From contig NZ_FZON01000014.1 of NCBI RefSeq assembly GCF_900188425.1, positions 1-64,000 of the forward strand: a stretch of DNA of 64,000 bases, written 5' to 3'. The translations under genes were made by a program, and so were the position numbers. Within the stretch, counting starts at the first letter, position 1. Each line of letters starts with the position of its first letter. Shown here one piece after another: positions 52,343 to 62,072 of the stretch. Source of the stretch: Antarctobacter heliothermus (GTDB lineage Bacteria; Pseudomonadota; Alphaproteobacteria; Rhodobacterales; Rhodobacteraceae). The notes beneath the pieces were generated by a model that made no database searches, had not been told where the DNA came from, and saw nothing but the letters and a program-made list of their open reading frames with translations.

Positions 52343-54727
52343 ATGTGCAGGTCATTTCAAACAAACAGGTTTCAGGTGCCAAACCGCGTAGCGATTTGCA
52401 GACAGACCGGCATGGTCTATCGCACGGCGCAGGGCCGGGATCAGCCCGGTTTCAGCGGCATCTACATCGACTCACTGGACATCACCGGCCCCGGCATCGT
52501 GGCCGTCATAGGGCGGTCAGGCTCTGGCAAATCGACGCTTTTGAGTGTGCTGAGCGGTCTCAAGGCCCCCAACCTGGTGTCCGCCGGGGCCGACGGGTCA
52601 CAATTGCGCCTGTTGCCGGGCGGCGAGGACAGCGCCGATCTGCTGGCTGGGGCGCGACCAAAACCGGGCACGGTCAGTTTTGTCTTTCAGGAATCCTACC
52701 TGATGAAGAGCCTGTCGGTCGGGCTGAATGTCGATATGGCGCGCGCCCTGACCCGGCCTCGGCTGGACGCCGCGCGCTTTGCAGGGCTGATGACAGAATT
52801 CGGACTGCTTGGCCCGGACGACAAGGCCCGTGGCCTGCGCGACATGCGCGTGTCAGACCTGTCCGGTGGCCAGCAGCAGCGTATCGCCGTGGCCCGCGCC
52901 CTGGCCGCCGACCCGCGCGTGATCTTTTGCGATGAACCGACCAGCAGCCTGGACGCCGCAACCGCGCGACGGATCATGGAGCACTTGCGCGGCTGGGCGC
53001 TGGACAGCGGCGCGACGGTGATCTGGGTCACACATGACGAACCCCTGGCGCTAGAGATTGCCGATGCCGTGCTGTGCGTCGACAAGGGCCGCGTGCTGTC
53101 GCGGGACGGCGCGCCGCTGACGTTGCCCCCGGTCCACGACATCGCGGCACGACGCGCGGCGCTGGATGGACTCAAGGCGCAGGGGGCGGATCTGCCCGCG
53201 CTTGACGACCGCTTGTTCGACCGGAACGGTCTTGTTCTGAACCCTGCGCGCGCAGAGCGGCGCAACGCCAACGGCGCTCCAAGGGAAACGCCCACACCTG
53301 CGCGGTTCAACCTGTTCGGAACTGTGCGGTTTATCTGGCGCTTTGTCTTGGCAGAGCTATTCCCGCGCCAGCCCGCAGACCTGAACCCGCCGGGCTGGCT
53401 GCGGCGCATGTCGCGGCGGGTCTGGGGCGGACCGTTCCAGTTCACCCGCCCGACCTTTGCGCTGATCATCCTGCTGGGTATCCTTGCGGCCTATGCCACG
53501 CTGTTCGGGACCGCGGTTCTGGATGCGAAATTCGCCCGCGATCTGTCGCGACCAGAGGTGTCACACTACACGTTGGAACGGTTCGGAGACGTGGACAGCA
53601 CGGCCGAGGACCTGCTGTCGCTGCGCGCGGTGCGACAGATCGAAAGCGATCTTGCCGCCCGGTTTGCGCCAGAAATCGCGGACGGCGCGCGACCGCCGCA
53701 GGTCTTTGGCAGGCGGCTGGAGCTGAGCGTGCGCGCGGCGGACCTGCAAGTGGACTGTGACGGGGCGCGCAACCGCGCGGGCAATGCGGTGCTTGTGGTC
53801 TTTGACCACGCAGAGCCGCTGTTCCGCGGCCTGCCGGTCAGGTCCGCAGACGGGCCGCCCAAAGCCATCGGGTCCGTCGACAAGCCCGACCTGCGCGATG
53901 CCGCCTTTGTCACCCCGGATTTCCTAAAGCGTCGCTTCGGCATAGACCCGGGCGATCCTGTGCCGGACCAGTTCTGTTTCGGCACCGAAAGGTTGCTCAA
54001 GCCGGTGCGCATTGCCGGGCTGATCGCCGAAATTCCCGGATCATCCGTGCTGAGCGCCGAAATCGCGATGACCAACGACGCCTATCTACGGCTGATGAAA
54101 TCCCCCGACGTCCGCCCCAATCACTGGGGCAACAGCTGGCCGCCTTTTGACAGCGCGGCGCTGTATTTCGATGCGGATTATGCGGAAAAGCTGTTCTGCA
54201 CCATCGACGCATGTGCCGACCGGCCCGAGCTATATGACCAGATCCACGGCCCTGGGTACAAACTGAACGATGACGCGCTGGCGCAGGTGCGGCGGTTGCT
54301 GAGCATTGCGCTGGGCAGCCGCAACCTGCTGTTTGCCGTCATGACGGCCATGTCCATCTCCATCGCCATTGCGGTTGCCCTGTCGGTGCAGGCCTTCATC
54401 GTCTCGAATGAACGCTTTCTCAGCATCATGCGCGCCGTGGGCTATCGGCTGGGCCACATCGTGTTCCTGATGCTGCTGGAACTGCTGGTGATCACTCTGG
54501 TCGCCACCATCGCGGCCGGTTTCGTTCTGGTGGTCAGCCATCAACTGCTGGCGGCACGCATTGCGCGGGTCTGGGATCTGGCCCCCGACTGGCTGGACTG
54601 GTCGGTTGTCCAGACCGCACAGGCCGTTGGGTTGGCCTATGGGCTGGTGCTGACGATCGGTCTGCTGGTGGTGGTACACTGGTGGCGCAGCCACCGTGAC
54701 ATTGGACAGAAACTGCAAGGCGTGTGA
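52343..54727 (+). CDS. Single-chain ABC ATPase-permease, MacB/LolCDE-like
   Basis: About 794 residues from ATG 52343 (weak ribosome site; other starts possible). N-terminal ATPase: Walker A AVIGRSGSGKSTLLSVLSGL, Q-loop FVFQESYLMKSL, signature DLSGGQQQRIAVARALAADP, Walker B VIFCDEPTSSLD, H-loop WVTHDEP. Then a membrane helix (FALIILLGILAAYATLFGTAV), about 270 periplasmic residues with cysteines, and three C-terminal helices of the FtsX type (MTAMSISIAIAVALSVQAF; IVFLMLLELLVITLVATIAA; GLAYGLVLTIGLLVVVHWW). This is the layout of MacB mechanotransmitters. No MacA or TolC gene is adjacent; instead secreted and VWA proteins follow, so its cargo or action is probably new. Confidence 0.82.
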   Translation: MCRSFQTNRFQVPNRVAICRQTGMVYRTAQGRDQPGFSGIYIDSLDITGPGIVAVIGRSGSGKSTLLSVLSGLKAPNLVSAGADGSQLRLLPGGEDSADLLAGARPKPGTVSFVFQESYLMKSLSVGLNVDMARALTRPRLDAARFAGLMTEFGLLGPDDKARGLRDMRVSDLSGGQQQRIAVARALAADPRVIFCDEPTSSLDAATARRIMEHLRGWALDSGATVIWVTHDEPLALEIADAVLCVDKGRVLSRDGAPLTLPPVHDIAARRAALDGLKAQGADLPALDDRLFDRNGLVLNPARAERRNANGAPRETPTPARFNLFGTVRFIWRFVLAELFPRQPADLNPPGWLRRMSRRVWGGPFQFTRPTFALIILLGILAAYATLFGTAVLDAKFARDLSRPEVSHYTLERFGDVDSTAEDLLSLRAVRQIESDLAARFAPEIADGARPPQVFGRRLELSVRAADLQVDCDGARNRAGNAVLVVFDHAEPLFRGLPVRSADGPPKAIGSVDKPDLRDAAFVTPDFLKRRFGIDPGDPVPDQFCFGTERLLKPVRIAGLIAEIPGSSVLSAEIAMTNDAYLRLMKSPDVRPNHWGNSWPPFDSAALYFDADYAEKLFCTIDACADRPELYDQIHGPGYKLNDDALAQVRRLLSIALGSRNLLFAVMTAMSISIAIAVALSVQAFIVSNERFLSIMRAVGYRLGHIVFLMLLELLVITLVATIAAGFVLVVSHQLLAARIARVWDLAPDWLDWSVVQTAQAVGLAYGLVLTIGLLVVVHWWRSHRDIGQKLQGV

Positions 54728-54769
54728 CGCTGGGACGGGCGCACTGCACCGCGAGGAGAAACAGAGGTC

Positions 54770-57007
54770 ATGAAACATCCGAGGTTTGCGATCCTCTTTT
54801 GGCTGGGTCTGTCCGGGGGCGCGCTGCACGCCCAGGAACCGCCGGTCTGTGACGCGGTGCTGGTCGCCTATGCCGAAAGCCGTCTGACAGGCGGTCTGTC
54901 CGCCATGCGCCTGTTGCGGGACGAGACCCCGCTGTTCGATCCCCTCGCGCCGCCGTCCCCCGAAGCGGCTCCGGCATTTTCCGGCTTTTTCGGGCATCAG
55001 GCAGAACGCCAGCGTGACCCGGTGGATTTCAACACCACCGGCGCGTTCCGGCACGAAGGCTGCATAGAGGTCACCGGCATCCTGCGGACCGACAAGAGCC
55101 TGGAGGAACTGCCGCGCCGCGACGGCAAACCGATGCCGGTGTCGGTCTTTGCCTTCAACACGGGAGTGTTCGGCCTGGCCTTTCTCGAAGGCCCCTCAAT
55201 CACCGAAACAAATGCCCGGATGAGCGTCGGCCCCCTGCTGATCCACCCGGATCTGCGCGGCGGCGCCGGCACGTTGACACCCCAAGCCGATGCCTTTGCC
55301 GATTTCAGCGTTGCGCCCTACATCGCCAGCCAAAAGGAAGAGACGCTCACCAAGGGCGAGTGGGCGTGGATGGCGCTTGACCTGCGGCAGGGCAAGGGGC
55401 GGCAACTGGTTGCCGTGACCTGCGACACCGGGTGCGAGGCCTATCTGAGCGACTTCAAGGCCCGGCTTCTGGCCGCCAGCGGCCCGGTGCAGCCGATTGC
55501 GCCTCCGGTGCCCGACCTTGTCCGTGATCCTGATCCTGCCCCTGACCCGGTGATCGCAACCGGCACAACCGTGCCAAAACCGAACGACGATCCCGCTGTC
55601 TTTGTGGATGAAAGGCTTTCAGTCACGTTGATCGGCCCCGAGGGTGAGGTGATCCTACTGGACAGCGTCCGACTCGCAGAGCGCGCCGAAGGCCACAGCC
55701 CGGAGGACAAGCGCGCCATTCACGCCGCGCTGGAGGCCCTGCACAGCGGAGCAGAGGGCCGCGAGGCTGCGGTTGCACAACTGATCGGCTTCGGCGTGCT
55801 GGACGCAGGATTGCAGGCCTATGCCATCGAGGTGGCAGAGCGCGGCTATCGCCTTGTCCTGCGTGCGCCGCCCCCTCCGCCGCCCCGCCTGCTGGCCGGG
55901 GTCGACCTGCTGCTGGCGGACCCGCCTGGCAGCGCCATCGTCGCCAACTGCGTCCCCGAGGTCGAGATTTCCCATCCTGATCACCCCTCGCTCCGCCTGC
56001 CACTGGAGATCGACCTGAAAAGCGCGATCGTCGGCCCCGACGGCGAAGAGGTCTATGGCCGGTTCACCCTGTCCAGCGACAGCACGGCCCCCGTCATGAC
56101 GATGCCGCTGCGAGAGTTGAGTCTGCGCCTGTTCGCCCCGGCAGAGGTCAGGCCCTACGCCGACGCCCGGCCGCAACCCTCCAGTTGCAGCCTGTCCTGG
56201 GGCGGACGTTTCCCCGAAACCGACCTGCCACTGGCGGACGTGTCCGACACGTCTGACCTGCCTGTCTCCGTGACCGAGGACGGTCGCGTGATTTTTGCCG
56301 ATGCGGCGCTGACCAGCACCGCGCGGCCGGTCTTTGTCCTGCTCTACAACGCCACCGGACTGGAGGACACAAACGGCATGCCGCTGCGTCCGGACCTGTA
56401 TCCGGGTTGGACCCATGACCGTGGCGGGCGCGACATGATGTCGGCGCTGAGCATCCTTGCCAGTTCCGCACAGGCCGTCTTTGCCCGGCGGGTCGAGGAT
56501 CTGTTCCTGTTGCAGGCGGCTGGAGGTGTGGACAAGGGATTTCTGCCGCCCGAACCCCTGACCGCCGACAGTGCGCTGCGCGCCGCAAAGACCTTGAACC
56601 CAGGTGAGGTTGGTCCGCTGAACCTGGAGAACGAACTGAAGGCGCTCGCTGGGTCCACCGCCGCCCCGCCCCGTTTTGTCATTCTCGGGCGCAGCGGACT
56701 GGACGCAGGCACCGACTACTGTGCCACGCCCCCCGCCTTGCCGGACCGCAGTCGGCGCGGATCTCTGGTGATCGATTTCCTCAGCCAGCAGGCCACTTTC
56801 AATCTGTCAAAGCCGGTACAGGCGGCGCTGATCAACCCAACGGGGACCGAAACATTTGCCGCAGCCGCCGAACGGCTGGCCACGCGCTGTCCCGACGATG
56901 GCAGCGGTCTGGCCCACTGGGTTCTGACCCCCGATGTCGCGAACCAGTTGGAACTGTTTCACGCCCTCGAAACTCTCGCCCCTTATCTCTTCGGAGACCT
57001 GCAATGA
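54770..57007 (+). CDS. Large exported protein of unknown function (745 residues)
   Basis: Signal peptide FAILFWLGLSGGALHAQEPP, then a protein with several mixed beta domains: an N-terminal region with GCIEVTGILRTDKSLEELP and CDTGCEAYLSDFK, a Pro/Asp-rich linker (VPDLVRDPDPAPDPV), a middle DUF-like unit with a polyproline stretch (APPPPPPRLL), and a C-terminal region with LYNATGLEDTNGMPLRPDLY and ARRVEDLFLLQ. Cysteines are few and could form disulfides. I recognise no family. The start has GAGGAG and AGAGG upstream; the stop overlaps the VWA gene (ATGA). Confidence 0.7.
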   Translation: MKHPRFAILFWLGLSGGALHAQEPPVCDAVLVAYAESRLTGGLSAMRLLRDETPLFDPLAPPSPEAAPAFSGFFGHQAERQRDPVDFNTTGAFRHEGCIEVTGILRTDKSLEELPRRDGKPMPVSVFAFNTGVFGLAFLEGPSITETNARMSVGPLLIHPDLRGGAGTLTPQADAFADFSVAPYIASQKEETLTKGEWAWMALDLRQGKGRQLVAVTCDTGCEAYLSDFKARLLAASGPVQPIAPPVPDLVRDPDPAPDPVIATGTTVPKPNDDPAVFVDERLSVTLIGPEGEVILLDSVRLAERAEGHSPEDKRAIHAALEALHSGAEGREAAVAQLIGFGVLDAGLQAYAIEVAERGYRLVLRAPPPPPPRLLAGVDLLLADPPGSAIVANCVPEVEISHPDHPSLRLPLEIDLKSAIVGPDGEEVYGRFTLSSDSTAPVMTMPLRELSLRLFAPAEVRPYADARPQPSSCSLSWGGRFPETDLPLADVSDTSDLPVSVTEDGRVIFADAALTSTARPVFVLLYNATGLEDTNGMPLRPDLYPGWTHDRGGRDMMSALSILASSAQAVFARRVEDLFLLQAAGGVDKGFLPPEPLTADSALRAAKTLNPGEVGPLNLENELKALAGSTAAPPRFVILGRSGLDAGTDYCATPPALPDRSRRGSLVIDFLSQQATFNLSKPVQAALINPTGTETFAAAAERLATRCPDDGSGLAHWVLTPDVANQLELFHALETLAPYLFGDLQ

Positions 57008-59469
57008 TCCGCCTGTTCCCCCTTGTTTCTGCCGTCTCGGCGCTGATTGCGCTCCCCCTGGCCGCGACCGCCCAACAAGCCGACAGTTTCGTCAGCCCCT
57101 CTGGCACTTGCCAGACCGATCTATACGAAAAGATCTCTGCCTATCCGCGCAGCGGCAACAGCGTCACGGTCCGTGCCCAGCAGATCAAATCCGGACGCCT
57201 TGCGCCGCAACCGATGACAGACTCGGTGATCCCGCCGTTTACGCCGGTCAAATGCTTTGCCCGCACGGACGACCTTGTGCTGATCCTTGCCGAAGAGGGT
57301 CAGAACTTTTGCGGCTGGGTGCCGCGCACCGCCCTGCTGGGCGGGGCACAGGGCGATACCGGTCCGATCACGCCGCTGAACCGGGGGCGCGCCTGCCCGT
57401 CGCTGGATCCGATGAGCGTCTCTGACTATTGCGCCCGCAAAGAGGAACTGGGCAGCTTTGAAGCGCTGTGCGAAGAGATGCGCCAGCCCGACGGCAGCTT
57501 TGCCGACAACCCGATCGAAACCAAATTCCTGACATGGAACGCCAACGCCGATGATCCCGCCGACCGCACTGCCGTCGCGCGCTATTCGGCACCCGACACG
57601 GGCGCGCGGCTGGACAGCGATCTGTCGATCTTTTCCGTCTTCAAGGTCTGGGACGTGGCGGCCTCAGCGGATGGCGAAGAGCTGTTTGTCCTGATCGGCC
57701 CGGACCAGAAGACGGTCGAGGGCTGGGTGCTGGAAACCGCCGGAACGGTCTGGTTCTCGCGCCTGACCACGTTCTTCGAACGGGGCGCGACAGCCCCGAT
57801 CCTGACCGAAGCCCCCGGCACCGCCGCCGCCGAACCGCTGGCCGTGGTGCCACCCAATCTGGACGAGATGCTGTCAGGCGGTGAGGATTTCGACAAATAC
57901 CCGGTGCTGGTGGACAACCGCGCGCCCGAGGCGACGCTGGGAACCCGGCAGGAACCGCATCTGGAGATCGCCTTTATCGGCGCGCGCTGTGGTGAAAACC
58001 AACTGTGTTCCGACACCGGAGGCGATCGCGTGGTCGACAAGATCAGCCTGCTGGATTCCGTCGACGTCTTGTTTGTCATGGATGCGACCGCGTCGATGGC
58101 GGACTACTTTCCCATGGTCGCCGAAGAGGTGGCCGACATCGCCCTTGCGCGCGCCTCGACCACCAACCGCTTTGGCGCGGTGATGTATGGCGATTTCCTG
58201 TCGAGCCGGGCGATGGACCACGGCGCGCCGATGCAGATCAAGACCGCCGTGCCACTGACAGAGATCTATGGCGGGGATGAGTTTGACCCGCTGCAAACCG
58301 CCGATCTGTTCATCGCCGACCCGGTGGGCGGCAAGCCAGAGGCCGCCTTTGCCGCGCTGTATCAGGCGATTTCATCAGCCGATTGGCGTTCTGACGGCGT
58401 GCGCATTGTTGTGCATATCGCCGATCACGGCGACCGGGGTTCGGCGCCCGATGCGCTGGTCGAGCTGATGTCGGCGCAGAACGTGTTGTATGTCCCGATC
58501 GCGGTGCTGGGCGAATTCATCGCCGGGGTGAACGGCGATCTTGTCAGCCAGACCCGCGATCTGCTGAACCGGACCCGGATCGACGGCGTGCCAATGGGCA
58601 TCGACACCCAACTGACCTACGACCCGGCGCGCGGCGGCCAATCCGACGATGAGGCGCGCCTGCGCATCCGCCAATCACTGCGCGGCGCGACGGAATTGCA
58701 GGACGTGATCAGCACCCAGATCGCCAGCATCCTGCTCAGCGGTGAGGAAAGCACCGTGGCGGAATCGAACCGCTATCCGCCCGGCTACGCGCAGCTGGTG
58801 GCGGCGGCGCGCAAGATCTACGGCATTGATCTGGATGACGTCCAAGGCTCTGCCGAGGCGCGGACATTGGCCGCCAAGGGCTATGTCGCGGTGCCGCCCG
58901 ACGGCACGTCGGACGATTGGGACTACTTCGCCGCCATCAGCCCGAACGACGTCAAGCTGTTGTCGGAACAATTCGACATCCTGTGCAAGTCGATGCACGA
59001 CACCGGCGCAGAGGGCCTGCTGTCCAACGCCCTGCGCGAGGTGATCGAAATCCTGACCGGCGATGTGCTGTCACGCGACAACGCGCTTTACTTTGCCTAT
59101 TTCGACAACCGCGACGACATCCCGCTGGTCAACCGGACCATTCTCGGGGACGGCGTATTTGAACTGGGACAGGACCTTGGCAGCCTGTCCAGAGCCACCC
59201 GCACCCGGGTCGAGGCCTATCGGCGCGAGGCGTGCCGCACCCGCAAACTGCTCAAGCTGATCGATTCCAACCTGCGGGTGGAACGCCCGTTCGAAATTGG
59301 GCCGGACGGGCGGCCCGGTGATCTGGTCTGGGATCAGGTCGAACAGGACTATGACGATCTGACTAGCCGCAAATACATCTGGCCGCGTATCGGGATCGGC
59401 AATGTCCAGACCATCTATCTGCCGCTGGACTACATGCCGCGCCCCTATGATGAGGTCCGCACCCAATGA
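57004..59469 (+). CDS. Exported SH3-like/VWA-domain protein (821 residues)
   Basis: Signal peptide RLFPLVSAVSALIALPLAAT ending near AQQ-AD. Two bacterial-SH3-like units can be seen, about residues 25-120 (SGTCQTDLYEKISAYPRSGN; GQNFCGWVPRTALLGG) and about 195-260 (FSVFKVWDVAASADGEELFV; VEGWVLETAG). A VWA domain starts at about residue 350 with the metal-ion site LFVMDATASMADYFPMVAEE, an Asp-x-Thr-x-Ser variant, and continues with GDFLSSRAMDHG and VHIADHGDRGS. The C-terminal 250 residues are unassigned. The VWA type resembles those of PpkA proteins of type VI secretion loci, but no kinase or secretion genes are here. It is coupled to genes on both sides. Confidence 0.75.
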   Translation: MIRLFPLVSAVSALIALPLAATAQQADSFVSPSGTCQTDLYEKISAYPRSGNSVTVRAQQIKSGRLAPQPMTDSVIPPFTPVKCFARTDDLVLILAEEGQNFCGWVPRTALLGGAQGDTGPITPLNRGRACPSLDPMSVSDYCARKEELGSFEALCEEMRQPDGSFADNPIETKFLTWNANADDPADRTAVARYSAPDTGARLDSDLSIFSVFKVWDVAASADGEELFVLIGPDQKTVEGWVLETAGTVWFSRLTTFFERGATAPILTEAPGTAAAEPLAVVPPNLDEMLSGGEDFDKYPVLVDNRAPEATLGTRQEPHLEIAFIGARCGENQLCSDTGGDRVVDKISLLDSVDVLFVMDATASMADYFPMVAEEVADIALARASTTNRFGAVMYGDFLSSRAMDHGAPMQIKTAVPLTEIYGGDEFDPLQTADLFIADPVGGKPEAAFAALYQAISSADWRSDGVRIVVHIADHGDRGSAPDALVELMSAQNVLYVPIAVLGEFIAGVNGDLVSQTRDLLNRTRIDGVPMGIDTQLTYDPARGGQSDDEARLRIRQSLRGATELQDVISTQIASILLSGEESTVAESNRYPPGYAQLVAAARKIYGIDLDDVQGSAEARTLAAKGYVAVPPDGTSDDWDYFAAISPNDVKLLSEQFDILCKSMHDTGAEGLLSNALREVIEILTGDVLSRDNALYFAYFDNRDDIPLVNRTILGDGVFELGQDLGSLSRATRTRVEAYRREACRTRKLLKLIDSNLRVERPFEIGPDGRPGDLVWDQVEQDYDDLTSRKYIWPRIGIGNVQTIYLPLDYMPRPYDEVRTQ

Positions 59470-60644
59470 CGGCCCCGGTCGGCACGCCGCCCTACTACAG
59501 GTTCCGCAGTCAGGCGCGGTATTCCCGCGCGCGGGCCGACCTGCTGGGCTGGTATCTGACCTTTCGGCAGACGGATACGGATGAGCCGTTCGATCTGGCG
59601 GTGTTCTCCGCCGGGGTGCCTGCGGATAGCCCGTTGTTGATGGCGCTGGAGCATCGCCCCGAGGAGGCACAGCCGGAAACGCTGGGCGCGGCATTGGCGT
59701 ATCTGCGGGTCTGTTTGCAATTGGCCGAACAGCACTGGCCCCCTGCCGAGAGCTTTGAGGCGGCCTTGGCGGCAACGCGGACATCCGGCGCGGCAGGGGG
59801 GTCAGCGTCGGAGACTGTCGCAGCGCCACCGCTACCGCCACCCGAACCGGCCGATCTGTCCCCACCACCACCACCACAGCCCCGGCGACGGCACCCGCTG
59901 CGGCGGGCGTTGCGTGGTCTGATCCTGCTGGCGCTGCTTGTCGCGGCCTGCTGGGGCGGCGGGCGGTTGCTGCAAACCACGGTCGAGCGGCGCGCCATGG
60001 CCGCCGACCTGCATCGCCCGCTGCCCGCCTTCGTTTCTGCCCTGTCGGGACTATCCCTGTCCTTGCCGGGGTTTGCGTCGGCCTGTCTGGGCACAGCGCC
60101 GGACAATTGCCGCAAGAGCGATCCGGCACAGCCCTATGCCACCCCCCTGCACGCCGATCTGGCCCGCGCCCGCAGCGCCTCCAGCCGGATGCTTGCCGCG
60201 CTCGCGCCTCTGGCACCGGAGGACGGCGCGGACTGGATCGTGGCGACCCCGGCTCAGAACTGCCGGGTCGGCGGCGGCGATACGCTGGAAGACGACTGGC
60301 GGCTGGTCTCATCCTTGTGCCGGGTTCGTGAGCGGTTGACGGAGTATGAACTGTGCCTCGTCGGCCATCCGATGATCTCTGACCGGCAATGCGCCGACCT
60401 GATGCGCCTTGCGATGGCCGATACGGCGTTTGACTGTACCGATTGCCCGCCCCGCCCCGCCAATGTGTTTGATCCCCGGCTGGAATGGACCCGTGAAAGC
60501 CGGGTTGCGGCGGGTCTGGTGCTGGAGGTCCGCCGCTTTGCCGCGCCTGACCCGATCCTGCGGCTTACCTGGACCCGGCTGACCGGGGATTATCTTTGGC
60601 TGCGCGCCGAGGCGCTGCGGCACTACGCGGCGCTATCAGACTGA
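59466..60644 (+). CDS. Single-span membrane protein of unknown function (392 residues)
   Basis: Cytoplasmic N-terminal part (about 1-110, YSRARADLLGWYLTFRQTDT), a Pro-rich linker (PPLPPPEPADLSPPPPPQPR, then RRR), one membrane helix (LRGLILLALLVAACWGGGRL, about residue 150), and a periplasmic C-terminal domain with cysteines (ACLGTAPDNCRKS; LCRVRERLTEYELCL; DCTDCPPRP). It overlaps the VWA gene by four bases and ends in a convergent 80-base overlap with the minus-strand operon. The topology suits a link between a cytoplasmic event and the periplasmic VWA protein. No family recognised. Confidence 0.68.
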   Translation: MTAPVGTPPYYRFRSQARYSRARADLLGWYLTFRQTDTDEPFDLAVFSAGVPADSPLLMALEHRPEEAQPETLGAALAYLRVCLQLAEQHWPPAESFEAALAATRTSGAAGGSASETVAAPPLPPPEPADLSPPPPPQPRRRHPLRRALRGLILLALLVAACWGGGRLLQTTVERRAMAADLHRPLPAFVSALSGLSLSLPGFASACLGTAPDNCRKSDPAQPYATPLHADLARARSASSRMLAALAPLAPEDGADWIVATPAQNCRVGGGDTLEDDWRLVSSLCRVRERLTEYELCLVGHPMISDRQCADLMRLAMADTAFDCTDCPPRPANVFDPRLEWTRESRVAAGLVLEVRRFAAPDPILRLTWTRLTGDYLWLRAEALRHYAALSD

Positions 60645-61119
60645 TCCCGATCCCGACCACCAACCAGACGGCCAGCAGACCCGGCGCGGACCACGGCCAG
60701 AGCGCAAAGGGAGAGGCCATGGGCGGGGTGGTCAGCACCTCGATCAGACCGACATGCAGCGCGCCGCCCAACACCGCCACACCGACAGCCCCCCGCCCCT
60801 CGAAGAACAAAAAGGCAGAAAGGCACGCCGCCCCGCCCGCGCCCAGCATCAGGACCACTGCCGCCCCCTGCCCCTGCATCTGCGGTAAAACGGAAAACAG
60901 CACCCCGCCAAGAAAGGTTGCCAGCGCAGCCGCTGGCAGCGCGCGCGCACTCCGGCCCGGCCACAGCCCCACCGCCAGCACCAGTCCCGCCGCCAGTGTC
61001 CCGAACCAGCCGCCCGGCCGCAATGCCGCCGGTCCGATGCCCTGCCAGACCGCCAACAGCGTCAGGGCGACCAATGCGATCCAGCCCAACATCCGCGCAC
61101 GCGACCGTAGGCGCGTCAC
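60565..61119 (-). CDS. Integral membrane protein, 184 residues
   Basis: Five or six predicted membrane helices, for example MLGWIALVALTLLAVWQGIG, GTLAAGLVLAVGLWPG, ALPAAALATFLGGVLFSVLP, AAVVLMLGAGGAACLSAFLF and LLAVWLVVGIGISLIA. It is the last gene of a coupled minus-strand operon (ATGA overlap with the gene before it). Its last 26 codons overlap the converging gene. I do not recognise the family. Confidence 0.62.
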   Translation of the reverse strand: MTRLRSRARMLGWIALVALTLLAVWQGIGPAALRPGGWFGTLAAGLVLAVGLWPGRSARALPAAALATFLGGVLFSVLPQMQGQGAAVVLMLGAGGAACLSAFLFFEGRGAVGVAVLGGALHVGLIEVLTTPPMASPFALWPWSAPGLLAVWLVVGIGISLIAPRSAAAPRRAAKDNPRSAGSR

Positions 61120-62072
61120 GGCTGCCCCTCATCCAGCAGCCGCAACAGGTCATCAAGTTCACCTGCGACGCTGCCCGCGCAGACCGGCACAGGCGGGTTC
61201 AAAAACGCATCCAATGCGCCCTGCGCCAGAGACGCGCGCCGCGATAGCACCGCCAGGTAGACCTGCACCGCCTGCATTCCGGGCGCGCTGTCCGGTGCAC
61301 GCAACGCGCGGGACAGGTACAATTCCAGATGCGCCGCCACGCGTGGACAGGGCTCCAGATCCGCAATCCGCGCCAGCGCCGTCAGCAGGTGCGTGAACTC
61401 TGCGCTGCACGCCTCGGCCCCGGCGAACCGGCTGGCGCTGCCGCGCAGATGCTCCCCCTGCTCCAGCGTCAGCCGCACATGCAGCGCCAGCGCGTTGAAG
61501 AACCGTGGCTCAGCCACAGCAGCCGCGCGCGCCAGAGCAAGGGCGTCCTTGTCCCGGCCCTCAGCCTCGGCCAGTGTGGCTTGCAGGAACAACAGGTCGC
61601 TGCGGGGCACGCCGGGATCCTCGACCGCTGCCATGATCTCCAGCGCCTCGGCAAAACGGGGATCGGCGATCTGCCCGGCACGCAGGGCCGTCAGCGCCAC
61701 CTGCAAGCCCGCCGCATAGCGCACGCCCGGATCGTCGCTGTCCATCAACGGCGCGGTCAGCGGCGCGACCCCGTCCAGCGTTTCGGCAAGGGCCGCCAGC
61801 GCAAGGACACGCCGATCCGCCTCTGTGCCGACCAACAGACCAGACCGCCGCAGATAGACCGTATCGGCATAGGGTTGGTCCGGGCCAGCTGAACACCCGC
61901 GCTGCATCTGTTCGCTGAGATCCTCACACAGGCCGGAACAGGATGGGTCTTGTGGTTGGACCGGCGGGATCGGGATGCAGGGGGCGACGCGAAACACCGG
62001 GCATTGTTGGGCCTCCGCCGGGGCCGCGCCAAGCAGCAAGGCCACCAGCGCAGCGCCACGGATCACGGACAC
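61116..62072 (-). CDS. Exported helical protein, 318 residues
   Basis: Start is a GTG at 62072, where a signal peptide begins (VSVIRGAALVALLLGAAPAE, cleavage near AQQ-CP). The mature N-terminus is cysteine-rich (CPVFRVAPCIPIPPVQPQDP; CSGLCEDLSEQMQRGC) and the rest is an alpha-helical, TPR-like array (VRYAAGLQVALTALRAGQIA; LLFLQATLAEAEGRDKDALA). Its start overlaps the stop of the upstream gene and its end overlaps the next start, so three products are co-translated. Function unknown. Confidence 0.68.
   Translation of the reverse strand: MSVIRGAALVALLLGAAPAEAQQCPVFRVAPCIPIPPVQPQDPSCSGLCEDLSEQMQRGCSAGPDQPYADTVYLRRSGLLVGTEADRRVLALAALAETLDGVAPLTAPLMDSDDPGVRYAAGLQVALTALRAGQIADPRFAEALEIMAAVEDPGVPRSDLLFLQATLAEAEGRDKDALALARAAAVAEPRFFNALALHVRLTLEQGEHLRGSASRFAGAEACSAEFTHLLTALARIADLEPCPRVAAHLELYLSRALRAPDSAPGMQAVQVYLAVLSRRASLAQGALDAFLNPPVPVCAGSVAGELDDLLRLLDEGQP

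Noticed and set aside
57004-59469. Type VI secretion locus
   Set aside because: The VWA domain recalls PpkA, but no tssB/C, hcp, vgrG, clpV or kinase gene is in the window, and this protein is exported.
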